The position numbers and the translations under genes were made by a program. From Diploptera punctata (taxonomy: Eukaryota > Arthropoda > Insecta > Blattodea > Blaberidae), in NCBI GenBank assembly GCA_030220185.1, contig JASPKZ010008350.1, forward strand, positions 310,001 to 374,000: 64,000 bases of DNA, given 5' to 3'. Under the pieces are notes generated by a model. The model searched no databases and had not been told where the DNA came from. It saw only the letters and a list, made by a program, of their open reading frames with translations. Of this stretch, positions 44,508-55,602 are shown one piece after another. The number at the start of each line of letters is the position of its first letter. Position 1 is the stretch's first letter.

Positions 44508-45367
44508 TGTTACGCATCGTATAGCGACGTTTAAATTACGCGGAAGAAGGCGAGAATATTAATCTCGCATTGGATGGAATATATTTGCGAGTCGCCCATT
44601 CGTGAGTCAAAAGGCCCGCGCAAACAACGAAATATCTGGGCCCTCAGTCCAGATAATTCTACGGACATCTCCTTTTACTTTCGGGAAAGATCGGTGGCTA
44701 GAACTTCCGTATTTGGAAGTGTCCTGACCTCAGGTCTAAAAAGTTCCTCGCCGTCTATATCTGTGGCGAGGGCGGGAAGTCAGTCAGTCAGTCTTGTTTG
44801 TGAATTAGAGGCGATATATTGAAATGTAAGACAAATTGTAGCAAGTGAACTCATATGAGGCTGTGAAATAATTGTGAGTGACATAAACGTTAAATCAAAA
44901 TTAATTGTTAGCGCAAATTGTGATTAATTTACTGGTGACAATTTATAGAAGAAAATAAGGTGGTTGGGGGCACGCCGTAGCGTAGTGGTTAAGGCACTGA
45001 GCTACAAGCCGGAGGGTCGAGGGTTCAAGTCCCGTTGGGGTCAGGATTTTTAAACTGACCCAAACCCTCTGGCGGCACTATGGTCCTGGGGTCGACTCAG
45101 CCTCTAACTGAAATGAGTACCAGACGCTTGTTCTGGGGGTAAAGGCGGCCGTCACGCAGGGTTGACAACCCGGCTGACAAAAAGTGCCGATTGTCTAGAA
45201 AAAGTGGGAGCCTTAACCTCCTACTACACCAAGGGCCTTCGGGCCTGTTGTGGGATCACTTTACTTTACTTTACTTTAAATAAGGTGGTTGTGAGAATTT
45301 AATCGAAATCTGTGCGGATTGTTTATGTCGAAATTAAGTGAACACGAACCCGGTAAAACCCGCTACA
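44508..45367. mobile_element. Solo LTR (Ty3/gypsy-like), split by a SINE
   Basis: Begins TGTTACGCATCGTATAGCGA and ends aacccggtaaaacccgctaca (TG...CA). It is flanked by the 4-bp duplication ATAT (44504-44507 and 45368-45371), the target preference known for gypsy-type elements. Without the SINE it is about 535 bp, more GC-rich than the surroundings, with gtcagtcagtcagtc near 44780. No internal region remains, so it is a product of LTR-LTR recombination. Confidence 0.7.
44967..45277 (+). mobile_element. SINE-A, full length with TSD
   Basis: Head acgccgtagcgtagtggtta (A box) and gagggttcaagtcccgttgg (B box). Body gactcagcctctaactgaaa, ggcggccgtcacgcagggtt, gattgtctagaaaaagtggg, and tail (TTTAC)n. 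The direct repeat AAATAAGGTGGTTG at 44953-44966 and 45278-45291 is its 14-bp target-site duplication. Best reference copy in the window. Confidence 0.95.
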
Positions 45368-45404
45368 ATATAATAGGACGCAATATTATGGGATTCTACT
45401 TAAT

Positions 45405-45970
45405 ACATAAGTTGAGTCTGTTGTCATCTTACCTCAAATTGGCTTTTTCTTGTAGGGCATATTTATTTATTGTCAGGCATCTTTGCTCTATCGTCAGCTT
45501 GTAACAAACTCTTGATCTTTAAGTTGCTGGCCTCTTTTTGTGGTCTAAAGAACTTACGTATTAAATATCTCTCCCCGGGAATTTCAAAATTCATGATTCT
45601 CTTCTTGTTTTTCTGGAAATACAATATTTCCCATAATGGTGAGTTAAAATGCGTTTTCTGTTTTAATAATTTTGTGTTTACATCGATTATTAATCGAATT
45701 ATTAAAACGGTTAGTAAACGCAAATAAACTCACCATTTGGGAAAAGGTCTACATCCAGAAGATCAAGGAGAGAATCATGATTATTGAAATTCCCGGGAAG
45801 AGAGATTTAATACGCAAGTTCTTTGGACCACGAAAAGAGGGAGCAGGAGTCGACATCCAGGACCATCAACTTAAAGATCATCAGTCGGTACAAGCTGACG
45901 ATAGAGCAAAGATGCTCTGAAATATGTCCTACAAGAAAGAACCAATGCGAGGTAAGATGACAACAACCTC
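45405..45970. repeat. Inverted duplication, ~270-bp arms
   Basis: The left arm (45405-45680) and right arm (45700-45970) are diverged complements: catctttgctctatcgtcag at 45478 pairs with ctgacgatagagcaaagatg at 45896. One strand of each arm has a similar frame (IMNFEIPGERYLIRKFF and IMIIEIPGKRDLIRKFF). Splice-like signals flank it: tttttcttgtag before and gtgagtt after on one strand, gcgag|gtaagatg on the other. I cannot tell whether this is a decayed exon or a foldback element. Confidence 0.7.
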
Positions 45971-46126
45971 AACTTTTTATTAATTAGATGAGGTTAAAGG
46001 CATTTGAAAATACGTTCTCTATGCTGCAAACGGAACAAGAAAAGTGAACGTTTCAAGAACCTCATTCTTACTTTTATTGACAGTCCAAACACAACATAAT
46101 AAAAGATAATTTATTCTTTTTTTTCT

Positions 46127-46352
46127 CGAATTTTTAAACTGACCAAAAACCTTATGGCGGTATGGTCCTGGTGTCGACTCAGCCTCTAACGGAAATGATT
46201 ACCAGACGCCTGTTCTGGGGTAAAGGCGGCCGTCACGCAGGGCTGACAACCCGTCTGACATCAAGTGCCGATTGTCTAGAAAAAGTGGGAGCCTTAACTT
46301 CCTACTACCCCAAGGGCCTCCCGAGGCCTGTAGTGGGATTACTTTACTTTTA
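46127..46352 (+). mobile_element. SINE-A, head missing
   Basis: Starts in the body (tttttaaactgaccaaaaac) and keeps the rest to gtagtgggattactttact. Confidence 0.85.
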
Positions 46353-47059
46353 CCAGTACAATAGTGCGCACACGATAATAAGTGTACTCATATCAAATTC
46401 TATTCAATAGTTTGAAAAAAGAAATATAATATAAAAAAAAGTAATTCAAAAATAAATTCATACGAAAAAGTAAAATATCTGTAAATTTCCAAGAACTACA
46501 AATTACCTCATAGTATATATCATAAGAGCATATTGTGTTTCTTTTCAGAAATCCCGTTACAAAAGAAAGATTTATGAGATTAGTAAGAAGAAGAAAGATA
46601 ATAATAAAAGAATAAGAAGAAAAAAAGACGTGCTCAAAAACATGTACGATGATATTTAATGGAATGGAATGAAGTAATAACATGAGAATGAAAGATGGCA
46701 AAAAAATGTCTGATGAATGTAGTGGTTGCATGGATATAGCTCGTTTATATCGCAGCATGGTGGCAATAACAATAATTTATGAGATGGCGCGCGGTGGCCT
46801 GTAGAAGGACATGCAGGGAGCCTTCATCATCTTCCAACCGAGTGTGTTTAGGAACTAGTGGACCACATCGTAAATATCAAGGGTGGACACAACTTCTTGC
46901 TCATCCTTCATCCACTATTTCCTTTTTCTTCATTTAGTATCACTTCTACATTTTTTTGCAATTCAATTTTCCACATTTTCAATATTATACTATTATAACA
47001 ATCAGTGACGCTTTAGTTTATAGTTACTGGGCAACAAAACTATACTTTTTATTCTAACA
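46353..47059. other. No recognisable gene
   Basis: Purine-rich tract at 46560-46640; chance ORFs only. Confidence 0.5.
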
Positions 47060-47680
47060 AAACACGTTTTTGCGCGATATTGCTTTTTGCTGTACTTACA
47101 GCAATGGCGACCATGATTGACAGTTCAACTTCCTACATTTCGGAGTTGCCAACCTAAATGACTACATTGTTATAAAATAACTATACTGTAATATTACATA
47201 TTACAAACACGCGTGTGGGAAGTAAAACCACTGCCCTCTATGTATACTACATACAATTACATAAAAAAATATCCAGAAGGTGATGTTATTATACATTATA
47301 TGTAACAAATCACTGCATTTTAAATAACTTGAACTATATTTGAAACAACATAAAACATTAAATATGTACTTGCCGCCATTTTATCACTAAATTGGTCTCA
47401 GGGCCTCCTGTTGTTTCAACTAATAAGCATTGCCCACACTGTTAACATTAGTCAATTGTTTATAATGAACGCAAATATTTCCAACAAAGATATTATTTTA
47501 CTATTATTTATTATTTTGAAAATACCATTGCGCAAAAAATAATAAATAATGCACGTTTGTGAAGTGTTTTACAGGATCTCGGAAATTAAAAACCTCGCTA
47601 TCGCTCGGTTTTTAAACATTTCCCTCCATTCTGTAAAAACCACTTCCCAACCTCGCATCGTAATATACTATATCAAAACA
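47060..47680 (+). repeat. R600 dispersed repeat, full copy
   Basis: Starts acgtttttgcgcgatattgc and ends cacttcccaacctcgcatcg. Matches 30476-31066 reversed throughout. Confidence 0.85.
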
Positions 47681-47749
47681 TAAAATACAGGTTCAACAAA
47701 ACGTAAAATACGCTATAATAATGATTTCGTATAACTACATGGGCTAACT

Positions 47750-47845
47750 AAACTTTCATTGACTTTTCTGGAAGTCTATTAATAGTTGCATCTTGGACTG
47801 CTTTTAAATTGTTTCCTGATGAACCTTCTCCGCTCATTTTTTACT
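47750..47845 (-). pseudogene. 29-codon fragment, possible tyrosine-recombinase N-terminus
   Basis: The minus strand reads MSGEGSSGNNLKAVQDATIN, then RLPEKSMKV and a stop. The LPEKS-type start recalls N-termini of Crypton-like tyrosine recombinases, which have a conserved L(I)P(D/E)KS stretch. Too short to be sure; it adjoins the R600 copy. Confidence 0.25.
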
Positions 47846-48275
47846 TAAATTTACACATGAAACTAGTATCCGAAATTGCACAATATATTAAAAATTGTTT
47901 GTTGATTTTTCGTGTCTTTTGTCTTTTTCTCCAAAGCCCACATTACTCTTTCTCTAAACATACTTTCGCAATAAATAAAATTTATTAAATATACTTAACA
48001 TATTACGTACAATAAAATACTCTGAATGTAGATAAAATATTGTAAACAACACGTTACAACATTAGATTTAGTAGCTCGCTGCTCTTAGAACACTTCCTTC
48101 GGTTGCGTTCTAACTGGAGTATCTCGTTACTAAATCTCTGCTTTTGTAACTATTTTATAGTCGTATAAATAACTATTAACAATTACTTAAAATACAAAAT
48201 ATAAAGGATTGGAAATGAAATCATAATACATGATACGTAAAATATTAGGTTGTAAAATATTAGCCTATTATTAGA
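47846..48275. other. No gene; imperfect palindrome
   Basis: gatttagtagctcgctg (about 48065) faces cgttactaaatctctg (about 48126); nothing else. Confidence 0.4.
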
Positions 48276-48279
48276 ACAT

Positions 48280-48600
48280 GCTCACTGGCACTATTGAATC
48301 CGGATACCCATGGTTGCGTGGACATAATCTCTCCATATATTCATATCCTGGGCTAATGTTTTCTAATAATCCCCTGTACTATTCACCTCCCTCGAATTAT
48401 GGTTAATGCTACTGTCCCACCCCATTCTTAGCCTATCTATTGGACATTTTTCCTCTGATTTTCCTACATAAAGATTTCATGAATATTTTTGATTCCCCAT
48501 TCGAGTCACTTATCCGCTCCATCGCAGTCTACGAGATTTAACTGTTCTTATTATATCTGATTTCCCATAAAGATCATGTACCGTAGCTCACTGTTTTGAA
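48280..48600 (-). mobile_element. RTE-like LINE (group R4) 3' end, old
   Basis: The complement of gcactattgaatccggatac ... ctacgagatttaactgttct matches 16815-17110 with many substitutions; no open frame left. Confidence 0.75.
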
Positions 48601-48604
48601 AATG

Positions 48605-48890
48605 TAAAGTAATGCCCTTGGGGTAGTTGGAGGTTAAGACTCTCGCCTTTTCTAGATAATCGGTACTAGATGTCAGCCGGGTTGTCAGCCCTGCATGACA
48701 ACCGTCTTTAACCTATGACAAGTGTCTGGTAGTCATTTCCGTTTGGGGTTGAGCCGAACCCAAGCCATGGTGCCGTCAGAGGGTTTAAGCCAGTTTAAAA
48801 TTTCTGACCTCCACCGGGATTCGAATCCCCGATCTTCCGGCTTGTAGCGTACTGTATTAACCAATTACGCTACAGCTTGGCTTGCCCCGC
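48605..48890 (-). mobile_element. SINE-A, full length
   Basis: Reverse copy abutting the LINE: tail side gtaaagtaatgcccttgggg, head side cttccggcttgtagcgtact. Confidence 0.85.
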
Positions 48891-49004
48891 TCATTGTTAC
48901 GTAGTATAATAACAATAATTATTATTAGGCTTAATTGTATGATTTAAAATGTATCTAATTAATAAGATGAATTCTACATTTAAACTTACCTAATTATTCG
49001 TAAT

Positions 49005-49099
49005 AACAATAATAACAATAATAACAATAACAATAATAATAACAATAATAATAACAATAATAACAATAACAATAATAACAATAACAAATAATAAATAAC

Positions 49100-49152
<53 letters not shown>
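49005..49152. repeat. (AAC)n/(AAT)n compound microsatellite
   Basis: Mixed AAC and AAT triplets, then a pure AAT run. Confidence 0.95.
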
Positions 49153-49155
<3 letters not shown>

Positions 49156-49170
49156 AGATGGTATTATAAG

Positions 49171-49507
49171 TCCCGCGCCGTAGCCGAGTGGTTAAGGTAA
49201 GAAACCTTGGCGCAGAGCTACGGGACTTGCGCTGGTTCGAGTCTCCATGGGGGAAGAAATTTTCTCATGGTATTTCGGCCAGTATGGGACCGGTGCCCAC
49301 CCAGCATCGTGAGGCATTTGGGTAGCTACAATAAGTAGCGGCTCCAGGTTGAGGAAACCAGCTATAACGGCTGGGTGACTCGACATGCTGACCACATGTC
49401 ACCCCTAAACTGGCTGATGACCATCTACCTCTGTGATTGACACATGTGGATGTGAGGCCAGCAGCCGGCTGGTAGGCTAAGGGCCTTCTAAGCCTGTCGC
49501 GCCAGGA
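49171..49507 (+). mobile_element. SINE-B, full length, well preserved
   Basis: Head cccgcgccgtagccgagtgg, ttaagg, ctggttcgagtctcc. End ccttctaagcctgtcgcgcc. The minus-strand ORFs inside are chance. Confidence 0.9.
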
Positions 49508-49688
49508 GGAGATGGTATTATAAACTGTGGTGTGAGACAAGGCTGCCCCCCTCTCGCCAATACTTTTTGCTATCTATAACAACGAAGTTGTATGTTATTG
49601 AAATAAGAAGTATACATTTGGAATAAAAATATTTTAATAATAACAATAATAATAATATTAATAATAGTAATAACATAATAATAAGTGT

Positions 49689-50079
49689 CCACCGCTGTGG
49701 TCTCAAGGTAGTGTGCTGCCTTGTCACGCAGCGGACCCGGGTTCGATCCTCGGTCAGGACAGTTTGCTGCGTGAGGTTTTTATAGTTTTTTTTTAACCTA
49801 TAAGAATATAGTAGAGGAGGATTTGCATTAATCTTTTTGGCTGAATATGTAAGAATTTTATTTATAAGTATACTTTTTGTGTAATCTTTCTTGGCTGTTA
49901 TGTATCTTCTTTATTATTTTACTTAGAATGAATATTTATTTAATTTTTATTTATTTGGGTACGTGGATCTTTAGACAAATGTCAGGAAACTTTAAGACCC
50001 AAACGGTCTCCGAACATCATATGGACATCGCAATCATCATCATTCATATTCATCTTAGATTAAGCTTAGGATTAAGGAC
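49689..50079 (+). mobile_element. SINE-F with internal insertion
   Basis: Head ccaccgctgtggtctcaagg, gacccgggttcgatcctcgg, gctgcgtgaggtttttatag, then unrelated A+T-rich sequence (about 49785-49970). Then the tail block gtcaggaaactttaagaccc and tagattaagcttaggattaa. Confidence 0.75.
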
Positions 50080-50199
50080 TCTCCTGGCGCACCACTATCA
50101 TCATCATCATCACCCATCATATCATCGGGACAACGTAACCCCCGCCTTTCAGGCGGCCCAACCTCAGAAGTGGGTTACAATTACGCCAATGCCAGGAGA
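50080..50199 (+). mobile_element. Hairpin mini-element at the SINE-F tail
   Basis: TCTCCTGGCG ... GCCAGGAGA with a core cccccgcctttcaggcggcc. Same position and orientation relative to the SINE-F tail as the 60.6-kb copy. Confidence 0.8.
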
Positions 50200-50280
50200 G
50201 AACACCAGTAACGTCCAAAAAGAACAAACCTGGAGCATTAAAAATTAATAATAATAGTATATCTAGTAATAACATAAACT

Positions 50281-50440
50281 AGGTTGAAAAAACCGCTGTA
50301 ACGACTGGGTAACCCCAACAGCTAACTACATGTCACTCGTGTACTGGCTGATCGTTGTACCTCTGTGATTAATTCATGTGGATGTAAGGCCAGCAGCCGA
50401 CTGGTTGGCCAAGGACCTTCTAGGCTTATTGCGCCATGTA
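50281..50440 (+). mobile_element. SINE-B 3' half
   Basis: aacgactgggtaaccccaac through gtgattaattcatgtggatg to ccttctaggcttattgcgcc. Confidence 0.85.
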
Positions 50441-50459
50441 CTGTTTTTAGTTAATAATA

Positions 50460-50755
50460 TAATTATCATCATCATCATGAACAAATTCGTTTTAGGCCAT
50501 GTGGCCTGTACGGTAAACCTAGCGAAGATGGTCTTGATCTTTCCACCGATGTTTTGGTCTTCCTTGGTCCCTATGTCCAGTTGGGGTATATTGGAATGCC
50601 AATTTTGGAAGTCTATTTCTTGCCATTCTTCTCAGATGATTTTTCCATTCTTGTTGGTATTTTTGGATATCTTCATTTAAACTTGCTACTCCAAGTTTTC
50701 CTCTGATAGTAGTGTTCCTTTGGTGATCCAGTCTATTAACTCCTAACAATGAATA
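50460..50755 (-). mobile_element. RTE-like LINE (group R6) 3' end
   Basis: LGVNRLDHQRNTTIRGKLGV, QKYQQEWKNHLRRMARNRLP and GHRDQGRPKHRWKDQDHLR with a stop; GAT tail at the left end. Very close to the 22.6-22.9 kb copy. Confidence 0.9.
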
Positions 50756-51064
50756 ATATAATTATTTGAAGCAAAATTATAAAAAAAATAAATTACAATT
50801 CGAACCAAATGGTTATAAGCAGTCAGTTATAAATAAACTGTTTATTATTACAGAATACCAAAAAAGTGTCTATGATCGATTTACACCATTCTTATTGAAC
50901 ATAGACACAGCTGCGAAAGAAATTTAAGTAGAGAATTAAAACTTCCAACAAATTTAAATGTATATCGTAGGGGAGACTAGCCCAAAATTATCCCTCTAAG
51001 CAAACATGAAGTTTAACGCCTGAATATTTTAACAAAATGTCAAAAAATTAATATGAATAAATGC
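50756..51064. other. No recognisable feature
   Basis: A+T-rich. Confidence 0.4.
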
Positions 51065-51360
51065 AGTATATATATATAAATGGCTATTTTACTCATGCCC
51101 CAAATGGGAAGCAATGACCCACCACGTTTCAATGATGTTGTTCTACAACCAATGACAGTCGTGTTTCACTCATTCTTTATCGAATTCTCATTACCACTTC
51201 CTGCTTTTGTGATAAAGAAATATCCTCCTTTTTAATATTCTGAACAGGTCAGATCATTATTTTGCAGTGACTGACTCTCCAACAAATACATTGAATATAG
51301 CAAATAATAAACAAATTCCTTCGAACTACATATTCGATAATTGCGTGTTCAATAAATATG
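51065..51360 (-). repeat. Repeat R290b, uninterrupted copy (empty site)
   Basis: The complement matches 36540-36690 joined directly to 37913-38060, without the 1.2-kb foldback/tRNA-Tyr insertion. Confidence 0.85.
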
Positions 51361-52254
51361 AATTTAAATAATAATTTTATTGAATTGTTTACTAAAAAAT
51401 AAATTATTAACCTATAATGTTGATTATAATATACAGTTTGATGTGTTCAATTTTTTCCTCCACTAGGGTGCATTATTACAATATTGCGATCCTATTTGGC
51501 AATAAAAAATATAATCAAGTTGCAGTGAATAAACAAACATAACCACACATTTTTTAAATGTTTTCAAACATTGCCGTTTACATTAAATATATACATATTT
51601 TAAAATAACTATATTTAAATAATGATTTTTGAATAAACAGCTTAATTGTAATCATGTAGCTAATAGTCCCAACAAATGCCACTCTTGATTTGGAAATCAT
51701 TCATGACATTACTCATGAAAAACTCACTACATCATTATGAAAAATTATATCAACTGCTTTCATGAAAATAGTGTCATTTTACCCTTTATGTCGGAAAAAA
51801 CAGTCCTTCATTTAATTACCACTGAAATACAAATATTTTTATACAAAATGAAATTAGATACAAACATATAATTTAATGAAGTAAATATAATGATCAAAGA
51901 TCTCGATCCCAGCACATTCATTGAGTGTCCTATTTCGATATTTAGAGCATTTGATTAAATTTTTGCCACTGAGAGAACCTGAAAACGTATCCGAAAAAAA
52001 ATACATTTCGTGTCACTATCATCAATATATTGTGTGTTACCAAAGGGCAGTGTGATTGATGATTTGCCATTCTGTTTGGTACTTCAAAATTTTGATTTCT
52101 GTGCAGTCACATTTAGCCTGATCTCTATGTTTTCAGCCAGGCATGTTTTTTTTTCAGTAAGAAGATCATTCTTATATGGATTACTAATCAAAACAACATT
52201 TCCTGCACTCTTACTTTTTCTCTTTCACCTTTTTTCTGATAATTTAGGCAATGC
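51361..52254. other. No recognisable gene
   Basis: Very A+T-rich. A plus frame at 52010-52279 has no motifs and runs into the next element. Confidence 0.45.
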
Positions 52255-52717
52255 AGAAGGCCATAGCCGGCTAAGTTAGGTGTGAGCGGCCCCACGCGTA
52301 TTCGTTTCACATTTTGGCCAAAAGTTGCGTCTGATGGGTTACAAACTCACACCAAATTTCAACCCTGTAGCTGCACTAGGAACAAAGATAAAAATATAAC
52401 TAGTATTTGACCGATTTTTATGAAAAAAAAAATGTTGTAAATATATTCAAGGCAATTAACAGCAAAAATCGAGAACACAATCCCACGAACGTAACTACCT
52501 GAAAAAAATTGTTTTATTTTTCGTGATTTTTTTTCGGTCACTCGCTCACGAGATACAATTACGAGCTTTTTTTTTCTATTAGACAATCGGACCTCCTTCT
52601 ACAACATATAAGTTTTCCAAGTCGATCGAAGGGGTGGAGCATAATTAAAAAATTAAAATACTATTTTTTGTACATTTTATCTAAATTTTATTAAGATTTC
52701 TTACAATATAATTATAC
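52255..52717 (+). repeat. Left inverted-repeat arm
   Basis: 463 bp, pairs with 53210-53710. Confidence 0.9.
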
Positions 52718-52927
52718 TGCCATCCTATCTCTACGACCTCAATCGCTAACGTATTTTCGACACTGTTCTGAATTTTCATTCTCTCTAAGATTTCATCTGC
52801 ACATTCTGCAACGGATGGAAACGCTTTCAAAACTTAATTATGCAGAAATTATGCGATTCTAAAGTAACTACCCACTTTTGGAAGCATTTTATCATCTAAT
52901 TTTTTATCAAGGAGTTGATATCTCTGT

Positions 52928-53143
52928 TTGATTATACCATTAACAGATATGTACCAACATTATTGTGAATGCGCCAATATGAGGAAGACTGTCGGTTGCT
53001 GTTCTCATGTAGCTGCAATCATATATTACCTGGCACATGGAAGATATTTGTCCAAGATTTTACGACCAGCTGCGATTCTGAGTAAATTGTTCGCAAAGAA
53101 GAATACAACTGCCATCATCAATGAAGATAACGACGATGATTAA
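52928..53143 (+). pseudogene. SWIM-like zinc-finger protein fragment
   Basis: About 71 codons: YCECANMRKTVGCCSHVAAI then IYYLAHGRYLSKIL, with an acidic end DNDDD and a stop. The CxC...CxH spacing (C-E-C, then C-S-H 12 residues on) is the SWIM zinc-finger pattern found in MULE transposases and in many uncharacterised arthropod transposon proteins. The frame has a TGA a few codons upstream and no ATG before the motif except an internal one, so it is the C-terminal relic of a larger protein whose upstream coding part has been lost. Alone in its element. Confidence 0.7.
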
Positions 53144-53209
53144 GAGAGGCAGTGAAAAATCTTCAACGGCCAGTAACGTAAATAACACAGCACTAAAAAT
53201 TGATCAAAA

Positions 53210-53710
53210 GTATAATTATATTGTAAGAAATCTTAATAAAATTTAGATAAACTGCGCAAAAAAATTGTATTTTAATTTTTTTAACTATGCTCCACCTCTT
53301 TGATCGAATTGGAAATATTATATGTTGTAGAAAGAGGTCCGGGTTGTCTAATAGAAAAAACACTCATAATTGTATCTTGTGAGCGAGTGACCGAAAAAAA
53401 AAATCATGAAAACTAAAATGATTTTTTCAGGTAGTTACGTTCGTGGGATTGAGTTCTCGGTTTTTGCTGTGAATCGCCTTGAATATATTTACAATATATA
53501 TATTTTTCATAAAAATCGATCCAGTAGATCCTGGGGAAAAAAAAATCTTCACAAAAATGCTAGTTGTATTTTTATCTTTGTTCCTAGTGCAGTTACAGGG
53601 TTGAAATTTGGTGTGAGTTTGTAACCCATCAGATGCAACTTTCGGCCAAAATTTGGAACGAACACGCGTTGGGGCCGCTCACCCGTAACTCAGACGGCTT
53701 TGGCCTTTCT
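53210..53710 (-). repeat. Right inverted-repeat arm
   Basis: About 501 bp, pairs with the left arm; small insertions account for the extra length. Confidence 0.9.
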
Positions 53711-54269
53711 TCTGGGCTGTGAGAAAAGGAGGTGCTTGGTCTACATGGGGTTCACTAGGTACAGATAGCGACGTGGATATAAGGGCATAATCATTAGTCT
53801 ACATGTTGGTGATAATATTCTTTTTTCTTTCTTGAACATTTCATTCATCATTGCATTCCGATTGTTCTATTGTTTTTGTTGCTACAAAATCTGCATCGCT
53901 AAAAACATCTGGATTGCACAGAATCATTCAAGTCTTCCTTAATCCAGTGATGATATACTCGTAAATTGGAGTACATGCTTTCAAATATGATTCACAAATA
54001 TTTGTGAAAATTTTTAAACTGTGACAAATTTCCCAGGATAGTTATTCATCCATTTACGGAGTGCTTGGTCACGGTAAGTACTTACTGTAGTGGGATCATG
54101 ATATGCAGTGTATATTTTCATATGTCCAAAACCAACTTAATTGTGTTTTTAGACACTTTCTACTAGGGATTCTTGCACTTCATATTTTCTCTTATAACAT
54201 TATTTCAATATTTCTCTCTTTTTAAATTCTTGCGGATTGTCGTCAAAGGTCAATTGTTGACTAATTTAA
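53711..54269. other. No recognisable feature
   Basis: Nothing assignable. Confidence 0.4.
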
Positions 54270-54490
54270 TTTATCTATTCTTTTGCTTTCAAATGACGTG
54301 TCTCCGACCTATATGTTATTGCGTTTTTGACAAAAACAATTATAAATGTTCTTTTTGTTTTTATTGTGATATCTTTAACCCATAAAATACTGTTTAATCG
54401 CGATATTGATTGATTAATTTTATTAATTCTTGAAATTATATATTCAAGATTTCCATTCTTAATTATTTTGACCACCAATTATGTGTACTG
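54270..54490 (-). mobile_element. RTE-like LINE RT fragment
   Basis: RINKINQSISRLNSILWVKD then IIVFVKNAITYRSETRHLKA: the thumb region ending in a (L/I)TYGSET-type motif with G changed to R. Confidence 0.65.
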
Positions 54491-55550
54491 TTTGCAATTC
54501 TTTATTATGCCTTTTCAATTCTCCAAAATTAAAAGAAAGTCTCAAAAATGTTGTTTATTAAAATTTATTGCTATGCAAAAATCTTCTCTGTCTTTGATGG
54601 ATAATTTAATATAAAAAACAGAACTGTCACACTAAAATTCGTACTTAATTTGAGTTATCATAAACAATTTCTTGTTGCCAGATGTTGTAACATGTTTTTA
54701 ACGTCCGTCTGTTAGAGCAACTTGCATCACCATCTCAATGTAAACTAATGAACGTTATAAACTGTGACATACATTCTTTGCCTTAATCTCTTTTACATAT
54801 GTGATCGAGCCTCAGATAAAAAAGCAAGTGTCTACATCCAATAAGAGTGGTGTATACCGTTCATAATGATAATTTGTAGACACCTAAGTGCTGTTACAAT
54901 GACAGTTCATTTATAACTGTCCTCCTTATCTATATTATTACATTAATATCTGAACTTGTTTTCAAATTGTAATGCTTAACAGTACAAGATATTATTATTG
55001 ATGTAATTCCGTAGACATGAACTGTGTAATCCGGTAATTGTATTGCCTGGCCAACTTCACATGATGCCTTGTACATCAATCATAAAGAAGGATGTTAGAA
55101 AGTTAGTATGGAAGTAAGAAATGGTATAATTAATGTGTTTGGTACAAGAGGAATATAGCTAGTACTGAATTTGCTGTTAGCAATAGAACAAACAAGATTA
55201 ATTGTTCGAACGCTTTGGAATTTACTTCCTTAATCAAGATGCTTGTATATGCCATTTGGTTTCAGTGCACGTTTTGAAGAGCCAGGTTTTATTTGTCGTG
55301 ATACCTTGTGAAAAGATTAAAGGTTCTTATTCTAGTTAAATAACAAACAAAAATTGTAGGCATGTTTTGTGATTTCATTCAGTAGCTTTCATGGGCAATT
55401 AATTCAGTCAATAAAGACAAGAACTGGGAGGTCTGGGATTCGATTATATGAAGGAAAATAAAAGCTATAATACAGTATTTGAGCACATATCTTTGAACAA
55501 GTAAATTCAAACAAAACTTGGGTTGAAACTTGCATCGCAGAATTACAGCA
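54491..55550. other. No recognisable gene
   Basis: A+T-rich unique-looking sequence without usable ORFs. Confidence 0.5.
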
Positions 55551-55557
55551 TACATGT

Positions 55558-55561
55558 TATT

Positions 55562-55602
<41 letters not shown>
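55558..55602. repeat. (ATC)n microsatellite
   Basis: About 15 ATC triplets; could be an orphan LINE tail. Confidence 0.9.

Larger units (their letters stand above)
52255..53710 (+). mobile_element. Long-TIR (foldback) DNA element carrying a SWIM-like zinc-finger ORF
   Basis: Left arm 52255-52717 and right arm 53210-53710 are inverted complements over essentially their whole length (gtgagcggcccc, gatgggttacaaactcacac, gaaatttggtgtgag, ggtagttacgttcgtggga, cttacaatataattata). A 492-bp centre holds one coding remnant. Known MULE-type transposons combine long TIRs with a C-terminal SWIM domain, which is the nearest known parallel; no DDE core is present and I see no target-site duplication. Nature inferred, structure seen. 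Confidence 0.8.

Noticed and set aside
45463..45920. Two separate small genes
   Set aside because: They are the two arms of one inverted duplication reading the same peptide.
49171..49250. SINE-B head as a functional tRNA gene
   Set aside because: A and B boxes are present but the acceptor strands do not pair and the same head recurs at the front of every SINE-B copy.
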